DNA of 64,000 nucleotides from Rhipicephalus microplus (lineage: Eukaryota > Arthropoda > Arachnida > Ixodida > Ixodidae): assembly GCF_043290135.1 (NCBI RefSeq), contig NW_027464589.1, positions 3,601,001 to 3,665,000 of the forward strand, written 5' to 3'. The stretch's first letter is position 1. Each line of letters starts with the position of its first letter. Under the pieces are notes generated by a model that was not told where the DNA came from, searched no databases, and was given only the letters and a program-made list of their open reading frames with translations. Of the stretch, positions 44,351 to 55,929 are shown piece by piece. Both the position numbers and the translations under genes were made by a program.

Positions 44351-45823
44351 TATATGATGTGCGGCTCGTTGCGCTTTGGATGAGTGTATCCATGAGCTGC
44401 ACTGAAAAGTACATCCAGCCAAATATTTTGCCTAAACATAAAAAGTGATCAGTGATCACTACCTAATGGTTTGCAGCGGTGTGAAAGGTTATAGTGCACC
44501 TCCGTTGTTGTGCATGAACGATGCTCCCCGAAACTTCGTGCGTGTTACAGAAACCTGCAAGAACTGGATTTGGCTTTTGAACTTAAGGGCACTCCGTACC
44601 GACCCGACGGATTCGCCGCAGTGGTAGGCCTCTAGTGAGTAGCGGAAAACTTCTGCACGGCACCGAAGGTCAAACGTTGTGACGGTTTTCTAACCATATC
44701 ATGGCACCGACAGTCCTTGTTCAGGAACACGGCGTTTCTTCCTACACGAGACACAAGCATTTATTATCCTATTTAGTAGCGCTTGTGTCGCAGCCATGCT
44801 GAGAGTCTAGCCATGCGCAACTCACAGAACTTGAACGTGGCGGGTTCTATCAGCCTGATATGAACAGGAATATCCAAAATAATACACACTTATGCTTTTA
44901 ACAACGTGCAATTGTTGGACATCCCCGAAATTCACTGAAGGAAGCTGTTCTGAATGTACCGGTGAAGTGCGGAAGTTTACAGAGAGGCAAGGGTTGTGGC
45001 CGAGACTGCACGTTTCATCACTTTAACCATACCGCTTCTCTGTTTGAGCTCGAGTATTTTGGTGGCATGCGGTGCTCTATAACAGCCACAGTAATTATGC
45101 TACATGGGTTGTACAAGAAAAACTGTGCTTTTATTTTGATCTCGCTCAAGGACATTGTACATTGAACACAATCACAGTGACTTACAAGCATGAAAAAACG
45201 TTAGCGCATGAGGGTACGTGAATGCAATGTGCTCATTGGGAGTTAGCCTAACCTTTCATCATCACTCTCACTCTCGCTGCTTTCACGGCCTCCTACGTCG
45301 AGCGAAATATCCTCGTCGTCAAGATGGTTCATTTCAACTTCACTGCTCAAATCATTCAGAAACATATTTTCTGATGAACGACTTCTACCGCTTAGCATTA
45401 CAATATTAATGTCTTGGCGGGGCGAACATTTTTTTGCTCTAACTGGTAAACAACTGAATCGATTTCAGTGTGCATCCCTCTATCAAAAACGTACAAAGAC
45501 AGGTGGTGTAATGCTGACTATTTGTGATTGCGCAGTTATAGAAGAGCAAATCATCAGCCCGTGCGACTTCGGATAGAATGTTCTGGCATATATTTTCCCA
45601 CAAAAGCATGGGAAATGCTATATACAGTTGAATCACTGTGAGTTTCAGCTGAAGAGGTCATGTGGCTGCTAATAACCAATATACGTGGGTTCAGCAAATC
45701 ACTAAAAGCGTGAGTTTTCACGTATTTTTATCAAAACTACACGCCTCGAGAGAACCAACTCACTTATATGGTTCACTGATGCTGGACACATGTGAAGTGT
45801 TCATTTCTTAATAACATTTCTTG
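44351..45823. other. No gene recognised; one acidic open frame
   Basis: On the - strand near 45455-45250 about 65 codons encode a Ser/Asp/Glu-rich C-terminus (LDDEDISLDVGG, ESSESESDDERLG, stop). It has no start of its own and I cannot assign it. The rest shows no supported feature. Confidence 0.35.
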
Positions 45824-46336
45824 GTAGCAGCAGCAGTTGCATTCACAAGCACGCATCTAAGCGAACTTCCTTGGTTTCACAGATAGCCGCGGCGACTACC
45901 TGGGTTCTCATCCGTGCATCGTACACGTGCCTGCGCGAAAAGGACCACTCATCTGGCCTTGGCGCAGATTGCGCTGAAGCCACCCCCAAGCTGCTTCTAC
46001 GCGGCCCGTTCCTCTGTCATAAAAGCCGTCCCAGCGGAAGCATCACTGTTGTAGCAGCAGCAGTTGCATTCACAAGCACGCATCTAAGCGAACTTCCTTG
46101 GTTTCACAGATAGCCGCGGCGACTACCTGGGTTCTCATCCGTGCATCGTACACGTGCCTGCGCGAAAAGGACCACTCATCTGGCCTTGGCGCAGATTGCG
46201 CTGAAGCCACCCCCAAGCTGCTTCTACGCGGCCCGTTCCTCTGTCATAAAAGCCGTCCCAGCGGAAGCATCACTGTTGTAGCAGCAGCAGTTGCATTCAC
46301 AAGCACGCATCTAAGCGAACTTCCTTGGTTTCACAG
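45824..46336 (+). repeat. Tandem 227-bp 5' units of LINE copy D
   Basis: GTAGCAGCAGCAGTTGCATTC starts at 45824, 46051 and 46278: two full units and a 59-bp partial one. The two full copies appear identical. Each contains a CACGTG palindrome and ends in a pyrimidine-rich CTTCCTTGGTTTCACAG, acceptor-like before the partial copy turns into GTTGG. This is probably the promoter region. Confidence 0.92.
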
Positions 46337-46456
46337 GTTGGTTGCTTCATTTTTGACACTTCCTTAGAATTTCTTAGTCTAGCAACTGCTGCTGCTACTG
46401 TTGGTGTTACGGCTTGTATACTCACTTTGTACTCACGTGTTTAGCCATTTTACACG

Positions 46457-47206
46457 ATGCCGACGAATGCCGAACTCTGCAAGCGCTTAGACGAGCTAGA
46501 AGATTTATTCAAACTTAGATTGAATGAATTGGTTGACCGGCTTGTTGTTAATATACAAACCAAGCTTCAGGACGCAGGCTTAGACGTCGGTGAATTGAGA
46601 GCTGAAGTTGGTCGTATGGATGACAGTTTAAAACTCTTGAACGAGGTGGTCGAGTCGACACGCTCCCAGCAGCTCGAGCTGACTGCCGCAAATCGCGCTC
46701 TAAAAGCAGAAAATGAGGCCCTTCAATGTAAAGTCGCCAACCTCGAGCAGTACTCAAGGTTAAATAACTTGGAAATAAAAGGGGTGCCCTCTACCCAAGG
46801 AGAGGATTGTTCCGCAATCCTGACTGCCATTGGCGACAAAATCAACTGTAAGGTCTCGGCTAGCGATGTCGACACGGTACATCGTGTACCTGCAAAGTCC
46901 GGTCAAAGGAATATAATTGTGCGGTTTTGCTCTCGTGAAAAAAAGAACGAGTTCATGAAGAAAGCCAGAAGGGCGCGGCTGAACACTCGAAGTATAGGGT
47001 ATTCAGGAGAGAACGCACAGGCAATATTTGTGAATGAGCACCTATCACCAGACAATAAGCGCTTGTTCTCTAGGGCACTTGCCTTAAAGAAAGAAAAAGG
47101 ATGGCAGTTCATCTGGACGGAAAATTGCCAGATTAAGGTGCGGAAGTCTCCCGACAGTCGGGTAATTCGCATTGCTTCCGATTCTGATTTATGCAATATT
47201 GCCTAA
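46457..47206 (+). CDS. LINE ORF1: coiled coil and RNA-binding protein
   Basis: The 249-residue frame starts at the ATG at 46457 (MPTNAELCKRLDELEDLF). Residues 1-105 form a long coiled coil with Leu/Val heptads (LRAEVGRMDDSLKLLNEVVE), which should make the protein a multimer. Residues 107-180 are RRM-like (NNLEIKGVP, DTVHRVPAKSG, NIIVRF). The remainder is a basic C-terminal domain with FVNEHLSPDNKRLF. This layout matches LINE ORF1 proteins of the L1/Jockey kind, which bind element RNA and chaperone nucleic acids. Unlike copy B it has no 2A leader. Confidence 0.88.
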   Translation: MPTNAELCKRLDELEDLFKLRLNELVDRLVVNIQTKLQDAGLDVGELRAEVGRMDDSLKLLNEVVESTRSQQLELTAANRALKAENEALQCKVANLEQYSRLNNLEIKGVPSTQGEDCSAILTAIGDKINCKVSASDVDTVHRVPAKSGQRNIIVRFCSREKKNEFMKKARRARLNTRSIGYSGENAQAIFVNEHLSPDNKRLFSRALALKKEKGWQFIWTENCQIKVRKSPDSRVIRIASDSDLCNIA

Positions 47207-47249
47207 CATTTTGCAATCAGTCTAGTAGTCAATCTTTCAGTTATGTGAA

Positions 47250-50105
47250 ATGGCTTCGTACATTCGACCTCACGAACTTCAGACCTATTTTTCCTTGCCC
47301 TGCCGTTCACTAATTCATTTTAATGCACGCAGTCTGCAAAAAAACATGGATGGTATCCCAACTTTCTTATCATCAACTAGTCACAGGTTTTCTGTGATTT
47401 GTATTAGCGAAACGTGGCTTTCCGCATCTCATAATCACTTGTATACCTTCCCCTCATACTCTGCTGAATACTGTCACCGCGATAATAGTAATCATGGTGG
47501 TGCGGCTATTTTCGTGTCCTCGGAACTGCGTTTTCATAGACGACTTGACTTGACACTCAAAGTGGCTAACTGCGAATCTGTTTGGGTTGAATTTCACGAT
47601 TCATTTTTTTCACAGGACAAAAAAAACCTTATAGTTGGTTGCATCTATCGTTCACCGTCATCATGTGGAAGTGCTTATTGCTCGGCCCTTGGTAATTTGT
47701 TGCACAAATTATCCCTGGAGCAGAAAAATGTCATTATCATGGGCGATATCAATATTAACCTCCTAGATCCATCCAACACACTGTTCAATGAATACGTTAA
47801 CTGCCTAAATGGCTTTGGGTATGAAAACCTAGTTACGCTTCCAACTCGATGTCCCGCAAATAAACAAGGTACACTTATTGACCACGTTTTATCAAATCTC
47901 CTTACTAACCCTGACTGCGGCGTTGTCGAAGCCTCTGTTACCGATCACTATCCAATATTTGTGCGTTTAAAATACACTCCTTGCGCTATTGTCACAGGCC
48001 TAACCAGAAAGAAGCTCAATTCAACAAAGTTCTTTGAGTTAATATCTGCTACAGACTGGAACCCAGTCATCGCGTGCGATAACCCTGAAACTGCCTACGA
48101 TACATTTTCAAAGATAATTTCCAATGCCCTTGCAGATTCTACCGAAATAATGAACTGTAAAAAACCGTTCTCAGCTCCTCGTAACCCATGGCTATCTAGC
48201 AGTTTGCTTGATTGCCTGAAGAAAAAAGATAACCTTTACAGAAAAAAAAAACAACCGTTCAATACTGCGCTTCATGATAGGTATAAAAAATATTCTAATC
48301 GTTTAGGAAAACTACTCAAACATGCCAAAACACAGTACTATGAAAATAAAATTAAGTGTGCCGGTAATGATGTAAAAAAACAGTGGGAAATTTTAAACTC
48401 GTTTTTGGGTAGACCCAACCAGCATAGCGAAATAACAATGATAAAATCGGGAGACCTACTTCTCGATAATCCCTTAGACATTGCTAACTCTTTTATTAAC
48501 TTCTTCTGTACAGACAAGCAACGGGAAGACGATCCTCTGACCCAGCCTTACCCACGCATGCCTCACAGCTTTTTCCTTCACCCCGTGACACCTGAAGAAA
48601 TAGTCACTATCATTTCTAGTCTAAAAAATACCGGGCCCGGTATTGATAATTTCCGCCCCTCTCTCATAAAACTCATAGCAAGTTTAATATCTGAAACATT
48701 TTGTCACATAGTAAACCTTATTTTTACCACGGGAATTTTTCCAAGCTCCTTGAAGAAAGCCAAAATAATTCCTGTTTTCAAGAAGGGAGATAAGCGTCTC
48801 ACATCTAATTATCGACCTATAGCTATACTCTCATTCTTTAGCAAAGTTGTTGAAAAACTAATAGTAACACGCTTGTCTTCCTATTTTTCAAAATTTCATG
48901 TCTTATCAACTAATCAATTTGGATTTAGGGAGGGATGCTCAACTGATTTAGCATTAATTTACTTGACAGATAAAATTCGGCAGGCAATTGATGCAGGTAA
49001 TTTGACGGGGGCGCTCTTTATTGATTTGTCTAAAGCATTCGATTCACTTGTTCACAATATACTATTTGCTAAATTAGAGTCTATTGGAATAGCAGGCCCG
49101 CCACTGAAATTACTACGTAACTACTTAAAAGGTAGAGAATATATTGTGTCTATATCTAACACTTACTCACACCCTAAAACAAGTAACATTGGGGTACCGC
49201 AGGGATCAATATTAGGACCTCTCTTATTTTTAATATACATCAATGATCTTTCACAATGCCTAAAATCATCTGACTGTATTCTTTACGCTGACGACACTAC
49301 TATTTTCTGCTCAGATAACCACCTTGATTCATTAATCTACAAGCTTAACCACGACGCGAACAGCATAGTTACCTGGTGCCGGCAAAATAAACTACAGATA
49401 AATGCTACAAAATCTCAGTTCGTCATTTTTTCTTCTAAGCATAGGATTTATTCAGGTTCACCATCTTTAACTTTCGCTTCAAACACACTTTATCCTACTG
49501 ACAGTGTCATGTTTCTCGGAGTCACATTATATAAGCACCTAAAATTTGATGAGCATGTTTCATCGTTAACAAAGAAGACAGCTTATGGCATTAGGATATT
49601 AATTAAAGTTCGCAATTTTTTCCATATGAACACACTAATATCCCTTTATTACGCTTTCATTCATACGTATATTAATTATTGCATATCATCATGGGGAAAC
49701 ACGTATCCAGTCCATTTATCTCCATTGCAACACACTCAAAATCAGGCTATTCGCATCATGACACATAGCACCTACACATCAGAAGCATTGCCTTTGCTCA
49801 CCTCTAACGGTATCCTGTCGGTGGGAAAACTACATAAATATTCCCTCGCAATACTAATCCACAAATCCATCAGCGGAAAGCTCCCGTTCCCTATAATCAT
49901 CAAAAGCCAGTATCCTTACTCTTTGTCAACACGTTTCGCATCCAGCAATAGCTTCTTATTACCGAAACCCAGAACTAATTATGGTAAGTTCACTACTAAC
50001 TTTTCAGCCACACAACTATGGAACTCATTACCATGCCATGTTAAAAATATCTCCAATTTCCACGCATTCAAAATCAACCTTCGGAATTATCTGCATTCAG
50101 CATAG
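47250..50105 (+). CDS. LINE ORF2: APE endonuclease and reverse transcriptase
   Basis: The 951-residue frame is fully open. The endonuclease occupies about residues 1-230: FNARSLQKN, ISETWLSAS, HGGAAIFVS, GCIYRSPSS, MGDININLLD, TDHYPIF. The reverse transcriptase runs from about residue 440: KKAKIIPVFKKGDK, NYRPIAILSFFSKVVEK, DLSKAFDSLVH, GVPQGSILGPLLF and the catalytic YADD at residues 679-682. The C-terminal part has YINYCISSWG and LWNSLPCHVKN. It starts 44 nt after the ORF1 stop in a different frame. The protein nicks target DNA and primes cDNA there. Confidence 0.93.
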   Translation: MASYIRPHELQTYFSLPCRSLIHFNARSLQKNMDGIPTFLSSTSHRFSVICISETWLSASHNHLYTFPSYSAEYCHRDNSNHGGAAIFVSSELRFHRRLDLTLKVANCESVWVEFHDSFFSQDKKNLIVGCIYRSPSSCGSAYCSALGNLLHKLSLEQKNVIIMGDININLLDPSNTLFNEYVNCLNGFGYENLVTLPTRCPANKQGTLIDHVLSNLLTNPDCGVVEASVTDHYPIFVRLKYTPCAIVTGLTRKKLNSTKFFELISATDWNPVIACDNPETAYDTFSKIISNALADSTEIMNCKKPFSAPRNPWLSSSLLDCLKKKDNLYRKKKQPFNTALHDRYKKYSNRLGKLLKHAKTQYYENKIKCAGNDVKKQWEILNSFLGRPNQHSEITMIKSGDLLLDNPLDIANSFINFFCTDKQREDDPLTQPYPRMPHSFFLHPVTPEEIVTIISSLKNTGPGIDNFRPSLIKLIASLISETFCHIVNLIFTTGIFPSSLKKAKIIPVFKKGDKRLTSNYRPIAILSFFSKVVEKLIVTRLSSYFSKFHVLSTNQFGFREGCSTDLALIYLTDKIRQAIDAGNLTGALFIDLSKAFDSLVHNILFAKLESIGIAGPPLKLLRNYLKGREYIVSISNTYSHPKTSNIGVPQGSILGPLLFLIYINDLSQCLKSSDCILYADDTTIFCSDNHLDSLIYKLNHDANSIVTWCRQNKLQINATKSQFVIFSSKHRIYSGSPSLTFASNTLYPTDSVMFLGVTLYKHLKFDEHVSSLTKKTAYGIRILIKVRNFFHMNTLISLYYAFIHTYINYCISSWGNTYPVHLSPLQHTQNQAIRIMTHSTYTSEALPLLTSNGILSVGKLHKYSLAILIHKSISGKLPFPIIIKSQYPYSLSTRFASSNSFLLPKPRTNYGKFTTNFSATQLWNSLPCHVKNISNFHAFKINLRNYLHSA

Positions 50106-50386
50106 TCATTTCATCATTTCATCATCTCTGCTTTCTTTTGTAATTTTTAAATAATCCACGATGTTTCAGTGTTAATTGCTTCTTTTTGAGTGTTTACTTT
50201 GTGTACACATCTTTGTTGCGTTAAAGTACTTTTGTTTACTCAGCTCTTATGGGAGGTCCCCTGTACAGTCTCTTGACTTTGGGACCTCCCTCTGTATCAA
50301 TAGTAAACACCATTGTAACCACCATTTGTAACCAATCAATTTCAATAAACTTTCAATAAACTTTCAAACTTTGAAAAAAAAAACGC

Positions 50387-51143
50387 GTTATCACTGAAGG
50401 TGCCACAGCCTAACAAAAAAAAGCGACTGCACACTGCTGCCGTTTTGTCGTCTATTAACCCTTCTTCAGAGGGCATTCCTGAATTCCACTTGGTGCTGCG
50501 AGTGTGTATGGGCATTCCGAATATCAATTGAAGTACTACTCCGCCTGTGCTTAAGAAACAAAAAATCACAGACACCTTCAATTTGTATGCTTATAAACTG
50601 CTATGCATTTATATAAAAGAACAAATAAAATCATAAGAGTCATAGCAATGTTAGCGTTCTTGCATTCGTTGAAATCTCGAATGTCCATTTCAACACACGG
50701 CAGCTTGTGTGTTGTTTACTGTGCGAACAAGCATAAGCATGCGCAGGGATTTCTCTTTCAGGGGGTGAGAGGATGTGGAGGTTAGTCGCAGTGCCTCCGC
50801 CCTACAAGCCAATGCATCGGGCAGACTTTGCACCCCTTCCCATTAGTGTGACTAGAAAAGAGTGACCACTTATGATCTGCCTGCGCAGGCCTACGCGACC
50901 AAATTGCACTTACGAGATTTCGTTTCGTTTGAAGTCCAAGGACATTACTTGTCATTGTTTATATCATAATCTGTTAGCTTAAGATGATTGGTTATGTTAC
51001 CAGTGCTTCTAATGAAGTGCACAACGCGAAAAATTTCTTGAAGAATGCTTCTAACACCAATCTATGTATTGTCATGACTGTCCCAATGTCGCAATGTCAT
51101 GATTGTTCCGGTCACATAAACTACTTCCAACGATTGTGCATTA
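50387..51143. other. No gene recognised
   Basis: Sequence after the LINE tail; short open frames only. Confidence 0.4.
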
Positions 51144-52705
51144 TTAAATGACCCCTCACACCAATTTTGGAAACTCGAGATGCTTGTGTTGTTTGAGATT
51201 CCTGCTTGCGGGGCACTCCTGATTATTAGGGACGAGCGTTGCCTCTGAGATATTTTAATTTGGTTTGAAAGAAAGGGTGCATGCTCATTCGAGTATTCTG
51301 GTGCCATCGACATTTTCTGTCGTTTGACATAGGCCAGTGATCCCCTCGGGGCATCGCAGAGGTCAATTATTGTCAAGTATTGTCGACGTCAGAGAATGTT
51401 TGCAGGGCTTCCCCGATAGCCCGACTGGCCAGCAGCGTGTACTATAGTTTGTCACCACTCTCGCTCTATTGCGGGGTTGCGTCGAGGTTAGTTGGGCTGC
51501 GTACGCCAGAACTGCTTTTCTTTTCTTTTTTTTGAAAGTAATGCTCAAAGCGCCCACATCGTTTCATTCTTCACCAGCTACGGGTACACCTTTTTAAAAA
51601 CTACGCGTGCGGCGTCACGGAAGCTTGAGAGCACATAGTCTCACGTGCAATCCCACTGTGAGGCGCTAGTTTTCTATAGTTTCCTATGAAAAAACAGAGA
51701 TGGACAAAAGTAGTGGGAAAATTGGGGCACCCCTGCTTGAAGAGGCAGACATGGAATATAAAATATTTTTTATGTAATAAGATGGACTTATTGGAAATAG
51801 ATAAGACGATAGGCCCATATAAAAAGAAAGATTTCTTTTCGTTTTTTTCTTGCGATCCTGGTGGCACACATGTTACCGCCAATTTATAATTGGGGCACAC
51901 ATAGCGAAGCATTCAGACGTTTCTAAGTTACACAAAATTGTTCTGAATTAACAATGAGAGCATGAGTTATGCCGTGTTTCGGAGTATTTATGATTCAATT
52001 ACGGCATCACCAGACCTAAAGGACCCCTGACAGCGAAAACTTTGTTTGGGATTTTTTTACAGGAATTCCTAGATTTTTGTCTGGTAATGCCAAAATTATA
52101 AAGTAAATGCATCATATAATAAATGTTAGCGGCATCACTTCAGAACAAATTTGCATAAGTTCGAAACGCCCGTTTAAATACCGTAAGAAACTAGCACTCT
52201 ACAGCGGAGCAGCGCCTGAAGCTGTTTTCAATTAGTTGGACCCGCATGCGGTGAAAAATGAAAGGATGCGGGTGCTTTGCACGTGTCCCTCTCAGAAGGA
52301 AGAAAAGCATTCTTGGCGTAAACAGCCAAAACCACCTTGAGAGCAGCCCGACAACAGAGCGAGGGGGCTGACAAACAATAAACCTCGCCGGGGCCCAGTG
52401 GGAGGGAGTATTGTGCGCGCCCCACAGTTGTTGAGCCTGCAACTACACAAGGGGAGTCCTGGTCTACGTCAAGCCACGAAAAATGCCGACTGCACCTGAA
52501 TACTCGGAAGAGCACGCACCCTTACATTAAACCAAATTGCTAGGCTACGCTCGCCAATAATAGTCGGTCAAAGGTGTCCTCACATACAGGACTATCAAAA
52601 AACACAAGCATCTCGAGTTTTCAAATTAGGTGTCAGGGGTACTTTAAAGGTACAAATGAAAGTATAAAAGTCGCAAACAAAACTTATGCTGACAGGGGTC
52701 CTTTA
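51144..52705. mobile_element. Inverted-repeat (foldback-like) non-autonomous element(s)
   Basis: Sequence from 51144 (TAAATGACCCCTCACACC) recurs inverted ending at 52646, and similarity extends inward for roughly 180 bp (e.g. AAACTCGAGATGCTTGTGTT at 51170, and the GGGTGC...CGAGTATTC region near 51275-51298). A second inverted pair starts TAAAGGACCCCTG at 52017 and ends at 52705, similar over about 42 bp. Both pairs share the terminal word, with TA at the edges. No transposase is present, so this looks like one or two MITE/foldback copies of a DNA-transposon family. Confidence 0.6.
51820..51900 (+). repeat. Dispersed repeat shared with 22990-23070
   Basis: The segment ATTTCTTTTCGTTTTTTTCT and TTGCGATCCTGGTGGCACACA matches the earlier copy. 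It lies inside the inverted-repeat region. No function is known. Confidence 0.55.
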
Positions 52706-52782
52706 AACGTAGACACATCTGAGAAATTGCAATCTACAGAGACTGTTTCCTACTTCATCTTTATATAGTGGGTGCTATATAT

Positions 52783-52963
52783 TGTCGCAACGTGAAGACA
52801 CAGGTCGTGTTTGAAGACGCAGAGAAAGCAGCAGCGGGTTGGTCTTTTTATTTACCGTGTGCAATAGAGTTCCCCGTCTTTCTCGTTGTTGCGTTCTGCA
52901 TAAAAGCGTGCATATGCGCGTATGCACTGTCGCCTTCATCTTTCTCGTGGGACGCACGTGACA
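52783..52963 (-). repeat. 3' LTR of Gypsy element 3, 181 bp
   Basis: On the - strand the LTR starts TGTCACGTGCG just after the purine tract GGAGGGAGGCAAA (52976-52964) and ends CACGTTGCGACA. The end segment matches 57953-58009 with few differences. Confidence 0.8.
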
Positions 52964-53062
52964 TTTGCCTCCCTCCATAAATGGCATCGTCCCGATGCGC
53001 AGCCAAGGCGCTCCAATTAAAAAAACGGACATATGCACCGGCACCCACAGGACAAACGAGAG

Positions 53063-54415
53063 TTAGCTGGACAAGTAGGGTTTCGTCCGGATGACCTGCA
53101 CGATCTCGGGTGAGTGGTTTCGGCGACTGGAACTAGGTGACTCGATATGGGTGGAAGTATCGTCGTGAAGCTTCTCTGAAAGTCCGCGTCGACTTATTGG
53201 GACCCTGACCCATACCTTGTCGCCTGGTGTGTAGGTTATCAAATTATGTCGTAGGCCGTACCATTTCGCATCGTTGTGTTGCTGGTGACAAATACGCGCG
53301 CGGGCTAGCTCTCGGGCTTCTTCAGCGCGCTGACCGAATTCTTCAGCGTCAGCATGGTTGTCGTCACACTCGTGCGGCAGCATAGCGTCCAACGTTGCAG
53401 TGACTTCGCGCCCGTCTATTAAACTACACGGCGTCATTCCAGTAGTTTCCTGCCAGGCAGTATTATAGGCGAAGGTCACATAAGGCAGGATTTCATCCCA
53501 ATCCGACATACATTCAGAGCATGTCTGCGAGGGTCTTATTAAGCCGCTCTGTTAGTCCGTTCCTTTGTGGATGGTACGCCGTTGTTCTCCGGTGAGCTGT
53601 ACCGCTGAGCCTCAGAACCGACTCCAAAAGTTCTGCCATGAACGCAGTTCCTCTATCTGTGATGAGAACTATTGGCGCACCGTGCCGAAGGACGACGTTT
53701 TCTATGACGTAATAAGCCGCTTCTGCTGCTGTGGCCCTCGTCATAGCTTTAGTCTCTGCGTAGCGAGACAAGTAATCGGTGGCGACAATGATCCATCTGT
53801 TCCCTGCGTTAGAAGTTGGGAATGGGCCCACGAAATCCATTCCAATTTGGGCGAATGGCTTTGCTGGTACTTGGACGGAATGTAATGTAAATGCTGGTAC
53901 TTAAACGGAATGTAATGTAAGCACCCCCCTAAGGGGGGGGGGTGCTTTGCGTCTTTGACAGTCGGCAGAGTTTGGACGTGATGTTTCACAGCAGCAGGTA
54001 GGTTCGGCCAGTAGTAACTGTTTTGCAGACGGGAAAATGTTTGAGTGCAGCGGAGATGACTGGAGGTGACTTCATGGCAGGCTTCCAGAATTTCTTTTCG
54101 CAGGGATGCAGGGACGACGAGCTAGTGTGGGCTGCCGGTGGGAGAAAAGTTTTTCTTGTATAGGACATTGTTCCTTAAACAAAAAGATGGCAGTTTTCTC
54201 GCAAAAACTCGCGGCACGTCTTCACGTCGTCCTTCCAAGAAGTCGATAAGTGGGAGCAGGTCAGGGTCACTGCGCTGCTCTTGTGAAATAATGGCTGCGT
54301 TGATGACTTCCCAGATTGCGGCGTCCATAGACTCGTCATTAATAGCGGCAGGCTCAACGGGTGACCGTGAGAGACAGTCTGCGTCGGTGTGCTTCTTCCC
54401 TGATTTATAAATCAT
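53063..54415 (-). pseudogene. Gypsy integrase
   Basis: Open stretches at 54415-54122, 53989-53741, 53840-53514 and 53509-53063 carry the RNase H-integrase linker ([13 protein letters not shown]). The zinc-binding region is degraded. The catalytic core has WISWAHSQ-shifted and MDFVGPFPTSNAGN forms, ITDRGTAF, and HPQRNGLTERLNK with the glutamate. A 29-bp tandem duplication near 53865-53915 and a G run near 53932 accompany frame changes. The C-terminal end includes GDKVWVRVPISRRGLSEKL. Confidence 0.8.
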
Positions 54416-54419
54416 GGTC

Positions 54420-55887
54420 GTATCAAACTCTTGAAGCCAAAGGTTTCCAGCGTGCTAAACGGCCGGATGGGTATTTCAAGTTAGTGAGCCAGCAAAGCGA
54501 GTGGTGGTCACTGACGACCTTGACTGAGCGGCCGTGCAGATATGGTCGAAATTAGAGAACCACCCATTCTACGGCGAGGCACTCTTTCTCGGTAGTCGAG
54601 TGTGAGAGGGAGCTCTGCTGGCATAGGCCATCACTTCTCGAAGTTATCTTGCCATTGTATCAGTACGGCGCCCAGGCCTACATTGCTTGCGTCGGTGTTA
54701 AGTGCTGTTGGCGCTTCCTGGTCAAAGTGCGGATGGACCGGAGGTGTTTGAAGGCATTGGTGTAAACTATTGAATGCAGTTTGTTCAATTTGGCCCTACA
54801 GAAACAGGACATCCTCTCGTGTGAGTCGCGTCAAAGGCGCCGCGATAGACGAAAAGTTTGCGATGAATCGACGATAATAAGCGCAGAGGCCTAAGAAGCG
54901 TCTTACTGCTCTTTTGTCATGCGGTGCGGGAAACTTTGCGACGGCGTCGATTTTGCCCGGGTCAGGTCAAACACCTTCGTGGCTGACCACTTGGCCTAAG
55001 AAGCAAAGTTCGCTAAACCTGAAATGGCACTTCTCTGGTTTTTAAGTGAGGCCAGCCGAACATATAGCTTGTAAAACTGCAAATAATCGACTTAGGTGTT
55101 CCTCAAATGTAGCTGAGAAGACAATAATGTCGTCTAGATAAACCGAGCATGTCTGCCACTTCATTCCTGATAGCACACTGTTCATTTAACGCTGAAAAGT
55201 GGCTGGTGCAGAGCATAACCCGAACGGAAGCACTTCAAATTCGTAAAGACCGTTGGGCGTCACGAAGGCAGTTTTCTCACGGTCTCACTCGTCGACCTAT
55301 ATTTGCCAATAACCACTTCGCAGGTCCATCGATGAGAAATAGCGTGCATGCCGCAGCCGATCGAGAGAGTCATCTATGCGTGGCAGTGGGTAGACGTCTT
55401 TCTTCGTGACTTGGTTTAACTTTTGGTAATCTATACAAAAACGCAAGCTGCCGTCTTTCTTTTTAACGAATATCACGGGGGATGCCCAGTGACTTTTGTA
55501 AGGCTGTATTACGTCATCTTGGAGCATCTTCTGAACTTGCTTTTGGATCTCCTCACGTTCTTTCGGAGCCACATGGTATGGGTTTTGTCGGATTGGTCTT
55601 GGATTTTCCTCAACGATGATTCGGTGCCGGGTCAGTGGTGTTTGCTTGACTTTCGACGTGCACTAAAAACAATTTTTGAACTGGTGTATCAGCTCTAGTA
55701 GCCTCTGTTTATCCGAGAGTGACAGGGTGGAGCAAATGTTGACAGACAAAGGTGTCAAGAGTGGGACGGTTGCGTCGTCCGGCTGCAGAGTGAAGCAATC
55801 TCTGGATTGGTCCACGTCGTCGTAGTAGGCAATTGCGGCGCCCTTATGGATGTGACGACGCTCGTTGCTGATGTTGGTGAGGAGCAT
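54420..55887 (-). pseudogene. Gypsy reverse transcriptase and RNase H, heavily frameshifted
   Basis: The N-terminal part is open at 55887-55663. The fingers follow at 55572-55297 with [20 protein letters not shown] and DLRSGYWQI. Downstream, the palm (a YLDDIIVF-like motif near 55140), connection and RNase H segments down to about 54420 are recognisable only by jumping frames. It cannot encode an active enzyme. Confidence 0.75.
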
Positions 55888-55929
55888 TTCTACCCGCCCA
55901 TCAGTTGGTGCCAGAACGCCTCTCGTTAT

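Larger units (their letters stand above)
45824..50386 (+). mobile_element. Non-LTR LINE copy D, full length
   Basis: This + strand LINE has tandem 227-bp 5' units, ORF1, a 43-nt gap, ORF2 and a 3' region. The 3' region ends in repeated CAATAAACTTT words and an A run at 50375-50384. It has no RNase H, and its endonuclease/reverse transcriptase suits the CR1/L2/Jockey side of the LINE tree; protein motifs differ clearly from copies A-C. No stop or frameshift was found in either ORF, so this is a young insertion. Confidence 0.92.
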
